Assembly: GCA_963924555.1 (NCBI GenBank)
Contig: OZ004582.1
Span: 3,534,001-3,598,000, forward strand
Direction of reading: 5' to 3'
Length of the DNA stretch: 64,000 bases
From: Crambe crambe
Taxonomy: Eukaryota > Porifera > Demospongiae > Poecilosclerida > Crambeidae
In this document: piece after piece, positions 1 to 10,472 of the stretch
Layout: each line of letters begins with the position of its first letter
How positions within the stretch are numbered: the first letter of the stretch is position 1
Notes under the pieces: model-generated
The model's database searches: none
Told to the model about the DNA's origin: nothing
What the model saw: only the letters and a program-made list of their open reading frames with translations
Made by a program: the position numbers and the translations under genes

Positions 1-1197
1 AGGTCTAAAGCAGGAGAGAGCTACATTCGTGACATAAAGAGCACCCCAGAACCTGCTATTATTATTTGATCTGATCAACAGTTGGATGATCTCATTCGGT
101 TTTGTGCTTCACCCACTGCTTCTAGGTCATGTATTTTGACTATTGATCCAACATTTTGTCTTGGTGAATTTGAGTGTACACCAATAACATATTGCTCCTT
201 ATACATTACCGAAAGAACTTCTCATCATTTTTATTTTTTGCTTCTTCACTACTTGGTCTAAGGAAAGAGCTTCAATGCATTAAATCATTTGGAACAGATG
301 GAGAAAAGGCACTTGTGGATGCATTTGTGCATGAATTTCGATTTGCTACTCATCTTTATTGTACGATTCATGCTCGTATAAATGTTTGAGACGAATTTCG
401 TGACAGAAAGTTACCAGAGCAGGATATTGAGACAATTGTTGATAGGATTTTTGGCACACAGGTTGGTTCAACGTACAAAGAGGGACTTATTGATGCAGAG
501 AGTGAAGAAGTTTTTTACCAAAAGCTTGAGGATTTACGGTTAGAATGGGAGGAAGTGGAAGGAAGAAATGCTGCTTGTCGTGGAAATTTTTATGATTGGT
601 TTAACAAGTATAAGGTGGACTCTGTTGTGTCTGGTATGCTTAGGCCCGTACGAGAGGATGCTGGTCTTGGTGTGCCACCATCAGCTTTTACAACTAATGC
701 CAGTGAATCCATTAATGCTGTGCTCAAGCGAAAAGTGGATTTTAAGAGAAGTGAATTATCAGTGTTCATTGACTTTCTGAAGCAAATAATAATCAACAAA
801 GAGAGCTGTTTTGGGCAGGGGGAAGTACCAATTTGTTGATGAGTACTCGTACCTAGAAGTTCCTGAGGCTAACTGGTTTCGCATGACAAGGGAGCAGAGG
901 AAAAAGCATTTAGACAAAGTGTCCAAAACACAATTGGATTCTGATGATACTGACTGCAGTCAGTTAACGGCTTCTTCTCTCAATATAACTCCATCCATTC
1001 AGGGAATTTGGAAGAAAGTTGATGAGCTCATTACACAACCGAATGCCATTGTTCCTGCTCCAGGGTTTCCTCCTGGAAGTAAGATGGTAGCTAGTATGGT
1101 TTGGCTCCGTTTACATAAGCACATGACCATGAACCGCAAGCTAACAATTCAAAGTTTGAACCAAAAAAGGATGAATGATGGAAACAAAAAAACATGA
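1..1197 (+). pseudogene. MULE-like transposase remnant, cut by the window edge
   Basis: A transposase-like reading frame enters from the left edge and is broken by stops and frameshifts. Recognisable pieces in order are a segment with TIDPTFCLGEF near 140-175, the block FGTDGEKALVDAF near 275-330, a stop at 387-389, and the same frame continuing through GNFYDWFNKY, MLRPVREDAGLG and TNASESINAVLKRKVD to 839. The frame then shifts near 805-815 and resumes with GRGKY and a basic tail ending at 1197. The order matches a multicopy family in cnidarians and sponges that resembles Mutator-like (MULE) transposases, in which the D of TDGE would be catalytic. The family name is from memory. It cannot make a full protein as it stands. 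Confidence 0.65.
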
Positions 1198-1309
1198 GAG
1201 AGAAATCACAACAACTATTAATAAGCTGATCAATATCATAATGTAAGTTATTGGTTAGAATGAGGTTTCTTTTTCTCAGTGTTTAAGGATCCACAATGTA
1301 TAATAATTA

Positions 1310-3968
1310 TTATTGATTACAATGAGGTCTTTTTTTTCTCAGTGTTTGACAAGACTTGGATAACGATCCACGACGTTGCTTCCAAATGGCTTCAAATTCT
1401 ATATCTGATTTTTTTGGAACACGGGAATGAACAAGTGTCTTGATATAATCGACCTTGCGTCTGTCAAGCTCTCCAGTTGCATAACGGCCACTCAAACTTT
1501 TGGTTGTCATTTCCTTACGCCCAAATATTGCCTCACAGGCCAATGCTGTTGCCAACTTCCTCAAAGATAAAGCATCTTTCCCTCATCACCTGTTCAACTG
1601 ATTTCAATTTAGGAGGGGTGCTGAACGGGGAATGCTGAACGATGGTGGAGTAGGCGAAACATGCCGACTTGGTGGTATATTTATATCTGAAGCCATTGCC
1701 AGTTTTACTGTTACCACCACCACTGTAAGAGCTTACTCCAGCGTATGAGTCTGGATATCGCCTTGAAGCAAGGTTATTATAATGACCCACTGACTGAGAT
1801 GTGTGATAATCAGAGTCATAGAGGTCCAATTCATCTGTCCAGGGCACTGGCTCCAGCGATAGAGGTTGAGTCGCTGAATCGAGAATGATTACTTCATCCG
1901 GTGCAGGAGTAGAGAGTTCTTCCTCATTAGAACTACAGCCACCAGCACACCACTGAGAAGGTGACTCTTGCACGTGACTTTGCTGAGCTAGCTGTGAGCA
2001 TGGTGATGGTGACCATGAAGGAGCTGATCGTGGAAGAGAAGCTGGCTGAGAGCGTGGAGGAAGCTGCTGAGATGACCATGCCTGAAAACGTGGAGGAAGC
2101 TGCTGAGCTGTTTGTGGAAGTGGTGCATGGGGCCGGGGACGAGGAGGGCGTGGAGGCAAAGGTGGTGCCTGGGAGGTCGAGGGCTTAAGAGGCCTTTGAA
2201 GTAGCTGAGGAAACTGCTGAGCATGCTTACAGAGGGGGTGGGGAGTGGCAGACTGGCAGGCAGCTGGTTTTGTTTGGCTACCCGCATGGAGAGAACATCA
2301 AAAATTTTCTCCTGCTGCTGCATAAGCTGGGTAACTAAAAAAGGTAGTGTGATCATACACATAATATTATGCACAAGATCTATAGCTAGGGCTGATTCTG
2401 CAGAGTACAGCAGATTGCAGTAATCTTGCAACAGGAAATCCAAAACTGCAAAACCAAAATTTACATAGCCTCCTTTCAAGTAGCCCAACTCCAAAGTCAC
2501 TATGTACACTAGACTCACCACACATAACATGCACTAGACAAAGGAGGGTCTAAGATCTAATCACAGATAACGGTGGTGGCTGGCTAACATGCTCAAGTTT
2601 ACACTGATTTTTAAAAAAGGCAACTAGCAAGCACTGCAAGTAAATAACTCACACAGCGAATTTTGGTCAATCTTGTTCTGGTAATTATTAGGTTCACTGG
2701 AGGTAGCTGAAACTGAAATGATAACATTTATAATACACAACACATTACCATACACCTATACATGAGCTCCATGCACAATTGACACAATCATACTTTTTTA
2801 TATTAAACATCAATGGGACTCTTGAATTGCAGCATTCCACTTCATTAGCTACTGAATGAAGTTCCCCTGCATACACACACCACACAAACAAACGAACAAG
2901 TGCCATACCTGTTTGCTTTCCAATACGCAGAATATTAGAGGACTTCTTGCCTCCAGTTGCTGTCTTCCTCCTTCCCTTGCCCTTTTCAGATACCTTCGTG
3001 TTCTTTGTAGGCTCACTTGTGGCAGGTGCAGTAGGCTTACTCTTGGCCGATGCGGTAGGCTTACTCTTGGCACGTGCGGTAGGTTTACTCCTGGCAGGTG
3101 CAGTAGGCTTACTCTCTGTAGGGTGATCCTCAGGGTAATTCTCAGGTGCGGTAGGGTGACTCTCAGGCTCCTCTGGATGTAATAATGAGATACTAGATAT
3201 AAGGCCAGTCCAAATGAGTTTAGTTTCCATTCAAGCAGGGAGGGAGGAGTGAAAATAGTATCATTACTAGCTAATTAGCTTTATTTGCTCAAATGGCTCT
3301 TAATTGGCAATAATTATGGTGGATCTCCAAACTATAGCTCCGCCCATGCATGACAATCATATTAAACTAAGCTGTATTAACAAACCTGGCGTACTGACGA
3401 TCATGACTTTCCAGTCCACACTCTTGCCCTTCTTGCTTTCCCAAGGTAGCTGCACTATCCTTCCAGTACACAACTCGTCCTTCGCGTAGAGCTCTTCTAG
3501 CCAGTCTCCATCCACCACGATCTCCTTGCCATCCCATTTTGCAGACTGGTTTCCCTTAAACCGAACAACATATTCTGTACATCGCTTGCTGCTGCCACCA
3601 CGCCGACCGCTACTCCTCGTTTTCTTACTCGTAGGCGTTTCTTTCACTACAGATAAAGACCTCTTCGCCTTCACTGTGGTTTGAGTGTCAGTGTTGTTTG
3701 TTGTGCCTACTGAAGTGTTCTTGTCAGGGCTGACACTGTCACTCTCCGGCTCCTCCGATTCTGGCTGGAGATCGGGCGCGGGCAGTTGCTGGGTAGCTGT
3801 TTCTTGCTGCTCGGCATCTGATCCAGATAGCAGCTCCGCTTGTATGTAAAAGTTGGCAACCGTGTCTTCAACCGGGGGAGAAGACACTCTGGTGATCTGC
3901 ACCGCACGCCATCCACTTCGCCGGCATATTATTTTAATAGCTAACACTAAGTTCTCAAAGTGCCTCAT
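1310..3968 (-). CDS. BEN-domain protein gene, five coding segments
   Basis: A minus-strand gene is supported by consistent splice phases. Exon A (3968-3395) starts at the ATG at 3968. It carries an acidic Ser/Thr-rich linker, a basic KKTRSSGRRGGSSKR stretch and a small domain with YVVRFKGNQSAKW, GDWLEELY and WKVMIV. It splices in phase 1 to exon B (3172-2909), a Pro/Thr/Ala/Lys repeat, then in phase 1 to exon C (2445-2231). A 62-base intron (2230-2169, GTAAGC...CCCAG, phase 0) leads to a Pro/Gln-rich exon D from 2168. The carboxyl end (1564-1310) has LRKLATALACEAIFGR, SLSGRYATGELDRRKVDYI and SLSKSCQTLR, a typical BEN domain that binds DNA or protein in chromatin repressors. One frameshift lies between VMRE (about 1587) and the BEN core (1564). 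It could be a sequencing error, a missed splice or real decay. Confidence 0.62.
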
Positions 3969-4061
3969 CTTAGGAAGGCTCACGAAGTGCAATATCAACT
4001 TGTGGTTTTTATTCGCGTGGCACAATTAAGAAGCAGGTTGATAAGATTCCTCGACCTTTAG

Positions 4062-4094
4062 AGAAGGTTCGCGAACCTTCGACGAAGAGTTCGC
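4062..4094. promoter_or_regulatory. heat-shock-element array
   Basis: Four perfect nGAAn/nTTCn pentamers lie end to end at 4062-4081, with GAA at 4063, TTC at 4068, GAA at 4073 and TTC at 4078. The core is the 18-base palindrome GAAGGTTCGCGAACCTTC. Two further units follow with one extra base each (GAA at 4084, TTC at 4090). This is the arrangement bound by trimeric HSF. It lies about 95-125 bases upstream of the ATG of the minus-strand BEN gene. HSF control of that gene is inference. Confidence 0.5.
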
Positions 4095-4177
4095 AAAGTT
4101 TTTTTTGCAAAGTACCGTAGACTCTACAAAAAAGGGGGAAAGCTTTAGCTACCTAGGCTCATATAATATGCACTTAC

Positions 4178-4303
4178 TTTTAGTAGGTCCACCAAGATAG
4201 ACCAACTTGGTTCCCTTGATGCCACAATACTTAGCTCTCTTCCGGAGAGCTAGTTTATCAGTTTTCTCAAAGCCATCCGGGTACTGACCGCTCTTAATAT
4301 TTT
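4178..4303 (-). pseudogene. isolated integrase amino-terminal exon (Ginger/gypsy type)
   Basis: The minus strand reads YPDGFEKTDKLALRKRAKY followed by KLVYLGGPTK and a good donor (GTAAGTG) at 4177-4171. This pattern resembles the segment just before the HHCC zinc-binding domain in Ginger- and gypsy-type integrases. No acceptor or next exon was found nearby, so I treat it as a stranded exon of a mobile element. It lies between the heat-shock-like array and the next gene and could be a leftover promoter-proximal insertion. Confidence 0.4.
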
Positions 4304-4802
4304 ACGGTCGTGGGTCCCTTTTTGGGGGGGATCCCAAAAATTTCATGACCACCGGCAGTCAGCCAAAAATTAATTTTCACGTAGGAGTAGTTGTAGTGAG
4401 CCATATCATGATCCTTGATCTAAATTCTGACCAAGTTTTAGAGCTTAGAATAAAGTAGAAAAGCTTCAAATACAGCTCTAAAGCTAGCTAGTCAGCCATG
4501 AAAGCTTCGTGCACGGAGAATCCAACAGCGTAACTGTTTACATAGCAACGTATCCTCTTAGTTGCTAGGTGCATACATTATAGGAAGTATTGGCTAGACA
4601 TCAAAGGCCAAATAAGGCCTCTGCGCAGTGGTTTTGGGCGGGTTCATTGAACGCTAATTGAATTCACAGCAGGAAGGAGGTACTTGTCTACGCTTGTGGT
4701 GGCCTTCAGGGAATTTTCCTTGAGGTACTGTTAGCATGATTGTGGTGTAGACACTTGGGACTGTACAGTAACCTACTTTTTTTTCTGCATATATTTTTTA
4801 TA

Positions 4803-6680
4803 GGCATGGAAAAACATTAAATTTGTACAAAATTTATGTCGAGTGTGTGGGAAAAGACTGAAAAGACATTCCTATAGCGAATGTGTAATGAGGCCTGTAA
4901 GAGTTTATTTCTTTCAGTATTGGGTGCTGAGGTTGAAGGAGAATCAGAAGAAATATATCCAACAAAGATCTGTAGTAGTTGTTACTTAAAACTGCATAAA
5001 TCCAAATCTGATCCTGGGATTGTCCAGTCCATTTTATCAACATGGTCACCCCACTCCAGTTCTTGCCAACTTTGTTCAGATCACGAAATCATGCCTGGTC
5101 CAGGTTGACCTAAGAAACCCAAATTAGATGGGAGGCCTAAACACAATTAAAAAAAAAGAAACTGAAAAAAAATTAAAAGAAATCAATACACCTACATATG
5201 CTAACTTTCCTTTACAAAAATCATAAACTATGTGAGTCATCACACATAACACTCGACATACTTGGAAGCAGTTTGATGTCTCATCTTGAGTCTGGTTGTT
5301 GCTCCGAAGTTCAGGTGCCATCTCCCTCAAAACGACCAGGCTCCTTCCCAGTTACAGCTGTTCACCAAGGGAATTCTTGTGGATTCCATAGTTCCAGCTG
5401 CTGGTTCAATGACTTGTAGGTCTGCCACAGGAAAGGTAAATCTAATTAACGACAACACAAAAAAATGGCATTATCCCGTACCTGCTCCATTTCAGTGCTC
5501 CTTCTTTCGAGAGTGCGAGTTGAAGCAGTGCTGGAGTCCACTCTTGGTGTGGTTACTCGCACCAGTATACAGGCTAAACAAAGTAAGCATTGTGAGCAAG
5601 GGGGCGTCAGTGAAACAGCTTCAGTTCGAAGTGAAGAACTTGACCAGGAAGGAGAGAGAAGCAATTCTTCACTCCATACCAGAGGCTGCTATCACCATTC
5701 CTCCAGAGCAAATCTTGGCAATGAAAGCTGACCTTTCCATCCCTTGGAATAAGCTTAGGGTTGTGAGAAGGTAAAATCATTCACATAAGGAATTTGCTTA
5801 CCAAATTTAACTGGGCAGATGGATGAGAGCCTAGAAAATTAGCTTTGGCAGTGAGGCTAAGCAGCGGGTATTAGCGAAGAATATCATTGGTAGCAACCTG
5901 GCTGGTGAAATGGTTCCCTTCACATTCCCATTGGATGCTGGTGGAGAGGAAATCCGCAAAGCCCCTATGGTGTATATCCAGCTACTACACCAAAATGATC
6001 GGTAAAATATTCTTATCCAATTCATTCATCATAACACTTGTACTATAGATTGAACAGGCTGACTGACCATGGTGTGATTCCACAAAATGAAATCTGGATT
6101 AAACTTGGTGGAGACAAGGGTGGGAAATCCATGAAAGTTAATTTCCAGATTTGTAATGTGGATCATCCCAACTCCATCACCAATTCTTGTGTTTTCTTGG
6201 CATATGAAGCACCAGATAGCAAGCAGAATCTTCACCTGTCCCTCGACCAGTACCAACAGCAGGTCAATGCTCTGAAGAATCTAAAATGGAGGTATTATCA
6301 CCACACTCACTGGTATACATACATTTTCTAAAAATAAATAATATAATAGAAGCATGGCTGGTGATGAGTACACCATAAAGGTTCTGCTTTCAGGGGACTA
6401 TGAATATCTCTGCCACATGTATGGGCTATCTGGAGCATCTGGTAATGTCTCATATAAAAAATACAAACACTTCTTTAAGGACGTCACAACTGTCTTTGGT
6501 GCCACATCACTAGCAGCCAGCTAATAGTTTCAAGAAGTGACCGTGAGACGCAACAGGACAAAATTTCCAAAAGGACATTGGAAGGAATCCAAGAAGATCA
6601 CCGACTATTTGTTGCTGATGGAGCTCACCTCAAACGAGCGAAATTCTTCAACAATGCTGTCAGATCCTTCTCCCCCTCCT
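4803..6680 (+). pseudogene. intron-containing transposase-like gene, uncharacterised family
   Basis: Several exons with good splice sites make up one gene. The amino end has two CxxC pairs (CRVCGKRLKRHSYSEC near 4835-4890; CSSCYLK near 4970). Later exons carry LTRKEREAILHSIPEAA (ends 5771 at GTAAAA), FGSEAKQRVLAK to 6000, then IWIKLGGDKGGKSMKVNFQ and PNSITNSCVF (6051-6290, donor at GTATTA), then SGDYEYLCHMYGLSGASG (about 6353-6440, donor GTAATG), then RTLEGIQEDHRLF and RAKFFNN (6530-6660). The GGDKGG and GDYE motifs could be two acidic residues of an RNase H-fold transposase. I have seen this layout as a multicopy protein in cnidarians and sponges but know no accepted family name. The end lacks the expected hydrophobic LHISLG-type block, so the copy is truncated. 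Confidence 0.5.
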
Positions 6681-7310
6681 GCAGACCCCTCAGTTAATGC
6701 AACAGTGCAAAAGCTTGTGCAAGCAGCAGAGCAGGTGGGTCTACCATATGACTTTTCTACTTTGTCGGCTTACGTCTCTAGTGGTAGTGTTGGTTTTAGT
6801 CATCCCGGAACTCTCCGTATCCATGAGTCAACATGCTCATGGAACCAATACTATCCAGTCTTGACATTTCTTTTCAGTGGCCAGCTCTATGCAGACTACA
6901 TTGAGCGGACTCCCGACTTGCTCAGACAAACAGTACAGAGGGGTGATGCAAAGAAGTGGTGGGTCTTACCTGACACGGGGCCACTACTCCAACAATACCT
7001 CAGCTACCATCAACGATTTCAAATCAGATGATATTATGTGGTTCACCCACTGCACAAAGAGAGGACCAGGGCAATGTACCTCTGGAGGAGGGACGAGTTG
7101 ATGGGAAAGGTGAAGGATTCTGGTTTACCGATAAGGATTCATCCACAAATGCCATCTTCTGCAGACACTTTCCTGAGGGCCAGACATCCTAGCAATGGAG
7201 AAGGTTTTCACTCATCCCTCCTTAGTCAGTTGCCTCTCCAAACTTCCCACTCGCTTTCCAAAGAAGCGTGGATTGAGCAAAAGAGAACCTTCCAAAGAAT
7301 CTAGGGAAGC
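6640..7310 (+). pseudogene. unknown conserved-looking coding block fused to the previous gene
   Basis: A 164-residue open frame (6537-7031) begins in the wrong frame of the preceding transposase exon and then carries well-formed protein: FSHPGTLRIHES, YYPVLTFLFSGQLYADYIERTPD, KKWWVLPDTGPLL. After a frameshift near 7025 the same protein appears to continue (DDIMWFTHCT, AMYLWRRDELMGKV, LPIRIHPQMPSSADTFL). It then decays by about 7304, with a third-frame piece rich in KKRGLSKREP. The aromatic and proline pattern suggests genuine former coding sequence. I do not recognise the family. It was probably joined to the transposase by deletion. Confidence 0.35.
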
Positions 7311-7524
7311 CTACCATCACCAAACCTCAGGCCAAACGACTGGATGATTTATGAAGATCTCGTGAAGCTTCGATCCAAACACAAGGACAAAGAAGTCTTC
7401 CAGCAAGTCCTAAAGAACAAGGACGTGAATAGCAAGCCCCTTTGGGAGAAGCTGTCGAAGATTCTTCGATTTATATATAGGTTCTACAGTTCTAGCTACT
7501 CTAACTCAGAAACGATCCTCTGAC

Positions 7525-7628
7525 CTGTCCCTTGTATCTCCCCCCTTATAGCACTGATTTTAATCCTGATTTTAATCCGATAGAGTCGGTCTTCAGCTTC
7601 ATGAATCTATTAAGTCAAATGAATTTAT
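7525..7628 (+). pseudogene. Tc1/mariner-type transposase tail
   Basis: A short frame reads LYLPPYSTDFNPDFNPIESVF and ends at a stop near 7628. LPPYSxDFNPIE is the hallmark of the last catalytic block of Tc1/mariner/IS630 DDE transposases, where the E of NPIE is catalytic. The motif contains an internal duplication (DFNP twice) that would disturb the active site. Nothing upstream connects to it in frame, so only the carboxyl scrap survives. Confidence 0.6.
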
Positions 7629-7700
7629 GAATGCTGCATTACGTCTTCATGCTTATTCAAAATAGTCATTCAGGATTCAGGGAAATTACAACTTATATAT

Positions 7701-7890
7701 TTAATGTGTACAAGCTGGATCAATATTGTGGTTACTATACATTCCAAATTTTTTTACATCTTCCATTATAGTTGCTTGCATTTCATCATACTGAATTTGA
7801 TTGATACCACCCTTTTCTAATAAGTCGTGCCATTTCGATAGCTGCTCAACCAATTGGTCACGAAGTTGCACCTTTTTCCCAGGAGACATT
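7701..7890 (-). pseudogene. short coiled, SHOCT-like transposon tail
   Basis: The minus strand encodes about 60 residues, QLVEQLSKWHDLLEKGG then QYDEMQATIMEDVKKF, ending at 7701. The arrangement (a helix of hydrophobic heptads, a G turn, then an ExEY/DE helix) resembles the short oligomerisation tails of several multicopy invertebrate transposon proteins. Upstream on the same strand (7890-8100) is a Ser/Lys-rich low-complexity stretch with stops. The function is unknown. It is listed because the frame looks formerly coding. Confidence 0.3.
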
Positions 7891-7899
7891 TGGGATCAG

Positions 7900-8360
7900 A
7901 TGGGCCCAGGCACGGATCTGCTCTCGAGAGTATTTGCCATCCTGCTTTTCTAACAACTGATCTTCAATACTTTCAACTTCTATCATCTTTTTAGAATGAT
8001 GGTCATATCGGGGTTTTTTTGCGGGAAGGCTGTGGCTTTGGTGAGTGCTGTCGCTTATTACTAGCTGATTTGGAGGATGATGATTGAGTGGTACTACTAT
8101 AGCACCACAATAATACTTCTTCTCTACACTGATGCAGCAAGTACATATCTTTTAAATCTTCACATGTCCTGGTTCAATATAACCAAGGAATAACTGACAC
8201 CAAATTTTCCTTGAGTTCATCAACAGACTTAAAAACAGTGTTAACTCGTAATTCTGGACAACATATTCAGACTTCGATACCTTTTACTGAGTAAGAAAAT
8301 CTCTGATTACTTGTGTTGCTTGAGAAAGCACCCTCCAAACTGCTGTGCATTGATTAAAAA
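7900..8360. other. intergenic stretch, no gene recognised
   Basis: Both strands are interrupted by frequent stops. A Ser/Lys-rich minus-strand piece near 8000-8100 may be the decayed upstream part of the short coiled tail. I see no terminal repeats, RNA genes or splice-supported exons here. Confidence 0.4.
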
Positions 8361-8361
8361 A

Positions 8362-8656
8362 TCAAGGGCGTAACTACAATAGAGGCAGAGGAGGCCGCTG
8401 CCTCCTCGCTTGCTAGCACCTTATTGAGTTCTAGTTCTAAAAATCGCACATGTTAACATGTCAATGAGCTTTATTTAGAATAGAGGCAAGTTTCCAAGCC
8501 TGTAACAGGTTAGTTCTAGTTGCTTGCTAGCTGTTAGTGAATGAACATTATGATTAGAGTGGGCGTGGTCGGGCAAAAAAAATTATCCGCACGCAAGCGT
8601 GTGGATATTGTTCTATTTCTGCCTCCTCATTATTCAAATCCTAGTTACGCCCTTGA
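8362..8656. mobile_element. MITE with 15-16 bp terminal inverted repeats
   Basis: The left end TCAAGGGCGTAACTA (8362-8376) is the exact reverse complement of the right end (8642-8656). A second inner pair built on GAGGCAG / CTGCCTC adds to the symmetry. The element is 295 bp with no ORF. Internal sequence GTGGGCGTGG...CAAAAA...CCGCAC near 8560-8590 also occurs beside the two hAT remnants at about 15040 and 15935, suggesting a hAT-derived non-autonomous element. No clean target-site duplication is visible. The right half resembles the sequence at 52205-52262. Confidence 0.7.
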
Positions 8657-8889
8657 AAATGGAGATTACCCACGGAGCTGCGTAGAATATAGCAGGTATA
8701 TGGAGGTCTTCTGTATAATGTGAGCGCGCCACATGTATGTGCATGCGCGTGCGCCAGCTGGTACGCAATGCGCGTGTGTGTTAAAAGTGAAGTGAAAAGC
8801 AATGGGACGTGTCGTGGAGTGCATGGCTTTGATTCTGGCTTGAGTATATAAAACAATAATACACTACACCACTCCACACACAAATGGTT

Positions 8890-10000
8890 GAACTCAACCA
8901 GACAAACATAGTTAAGTTACAGTTTAAACCGCCGGTGCTTTTCACGGTCACGCAGTGGGTCGGTCCTGTAGCTGGTGTGGACACATGAGTGTCCAATTCA
9001 GAGTTCGACAATGATTCCTCGGAGGAAGAGGTGGACTCATTATTAGATTGTTCACTCTCACTTTCAGATTCAGCTAAATCTTCTGAGCTATCAGAATCAT
9101 CCAAGAATCTCTCTTCGTCATCTGTAGCTGTGGTATACTCGAAATCAGTTCCACTTTCTGGTATGGCTTTAGAGGCAACATTTTCCATACATGCCTTCAA
9201 TCCTCCTACATCCACCACATAAGTCAATGGCCCATTCTTCTCAGTAATTCTTCCCGGAATCCAGCCAGCTGGCCCAGGACGTCTACTCTTCACCATCACC
9301 TTCTCACCCACGGCAAACTCTCGGTGTTTAGAGTGCCAGTCGTGATCCTTTTTCTGCTGAGCCTGACGTTGTAGGACTGTTTCTTCAACGCTCGGATGCA
9401 ACAGATCGAGTCGGGTTCTCACCTTCCTCCCCAAGAAAAGTTCACAGGGAGACCGACCGGTTGTTGCATGTGGGGTGGATCTGTATGTTAGCAAGAAACT
9501 TTGCAGTCTATGTGAAAGTGAAAGACCGTCACGACAACCAGCTTTCATTGCTTCTTTGAAGGTCCTCACGAACCGCTCACCTCACCATTTGATGATGGAT
9601 AGTAAGGAGTGCAACGTGTGTGTTAGATAGCATTCCTCCTCAGGAATACGGCAAATTCTTCTGAAATGAACTGGGGACCATTATCTGTTACTAGTTGCTG
9701 AGGGAGACCATAAGCAGCAAATAACTGACGCAGAACACTGAAGTTCTTGTAGTGGTGGTGCTATTCATTTCAAATGAAGGGACCTGCAAATCCAGGTGTA
9801 CTCATTGCCATGGTTTGCTTGGCCAAGACCAGGGGTTAAGGAGAGATTTCGCTGGAGCCTGTTTGGCTTGGTGGCATGTCTCACAGGATTTGGCAATGCT
9901 TCATCCATTCCGGGCCACCACATATATCCCCTGGTGTGAACCTCCACATGAGGTGACCCATGGCAGTACGGATGTAGGGGAATGTACACCATGTGTAATG
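8890..10000 (-). pseudogene. Ty3/gypsy integrase, broken
   Basis: Reading on the minus strand from 10000 there is a zinc-binding remnant (TRGYMWWPGMDEA). The core follows, with catalytic-type HLDL (near 9790), VTDNGPQFISEEFA (near 9690) and YYPSSNGEV (near 9590). After a break comes the long carboxyl part 9569-8890 with FLLTYRSTPHATTGRSP, GRKVRTRLDLLHPS and FAVGEKVMVKSRRPGPAGW, ending in an acidic Ser/Glu tail. These are standard gypsy integrase blocks. Stops and a frameshift between the second Asp and the expected catalytic Glu show that it is inactive. Confidence 0.88.
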
Positions 10001-10024
10001 AATGTATGTATCTATGTATGTATG
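9994..10024. repeat. TATG/TATC microsatellite
   Basis: A short run of ATGTATGTATCTATGTATG-type units sits where the gypsy integrase reading frame ends, next to the LTR-like block. Confidence 0.6.
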
Positions 10025-10139
10025 TAATTCTGTAATCACCACATGCCCTTTATGTTCGTGTAATTCTGTATCATCTTGTGTATGTGTTAATCCTTGTTCA
10101 TGCATGTTCTAATCATTATTGTCACCTCTCATCAATGTC

Positions 10140-10355
10140 TTGTGTGTGTGAATATGTTGTATGTGTTGACGAACTCAGGTTCCAGAACCTTCCACAGCAG
10201 TTCTATTTATAGTGTGTATTAGTTTGACGAGGTGAAGGGTATAAAAGTATCCACCTCATTTCTGTCAGTTGATTTTTGTCTTACTCAAGTGAATCTATTC
10301 CTGATCCTGCGCTGGGTAAACTAGCTGGGGCCATAGACAGAATCCTGGTGGCAGC
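10140..10355 (+). mobile_element. candidate solo LTR inside the gypsy remnant
   Basis: This stretch replaces the part of the minus-strand gypsy element that should carry the YxDD half of reverse transcriptase and RNase H. In plus orientation it has a good TATA box (TATAAAAG near 10240). About 100 bases later is TGGTGGCAGCAACC, which looks like a tRNA primer-binding site immediately after an LTR. I infer a solo LTR or LTR-plus-leader from a different retrotransposon in opposite orientation. The left boundary is uncertain and no matching second LTR is visible in the window. Confidence 0.4.
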
Positions 10356-10472
10356 AACCCTCTTACACTGACAGAGCTTAAACCCTCCAGCTCATCCCCC
10401 CACACCTGGCAAGACTTTTCATCCTAACAACCCCTGGGTGGTCTCTATGCAGTTCGAATAACAACTGTTTCC

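Noticed and set aside
1961-2188. Plus-strand frame EEAAEM/VEEAAELF (1961-2188)
   Set aside because: It is the antisense shadow of the Pro/Gln-rich exon D of the minus-strand BEN gene, whose splice phases are consistent.
8989-9222. Plus-strand Ser/Glu-rich frame 8989-9222
   Set aside because: It is antisense to the acidic Ser/Glu tail of the gypsy integrase on the minus strand.
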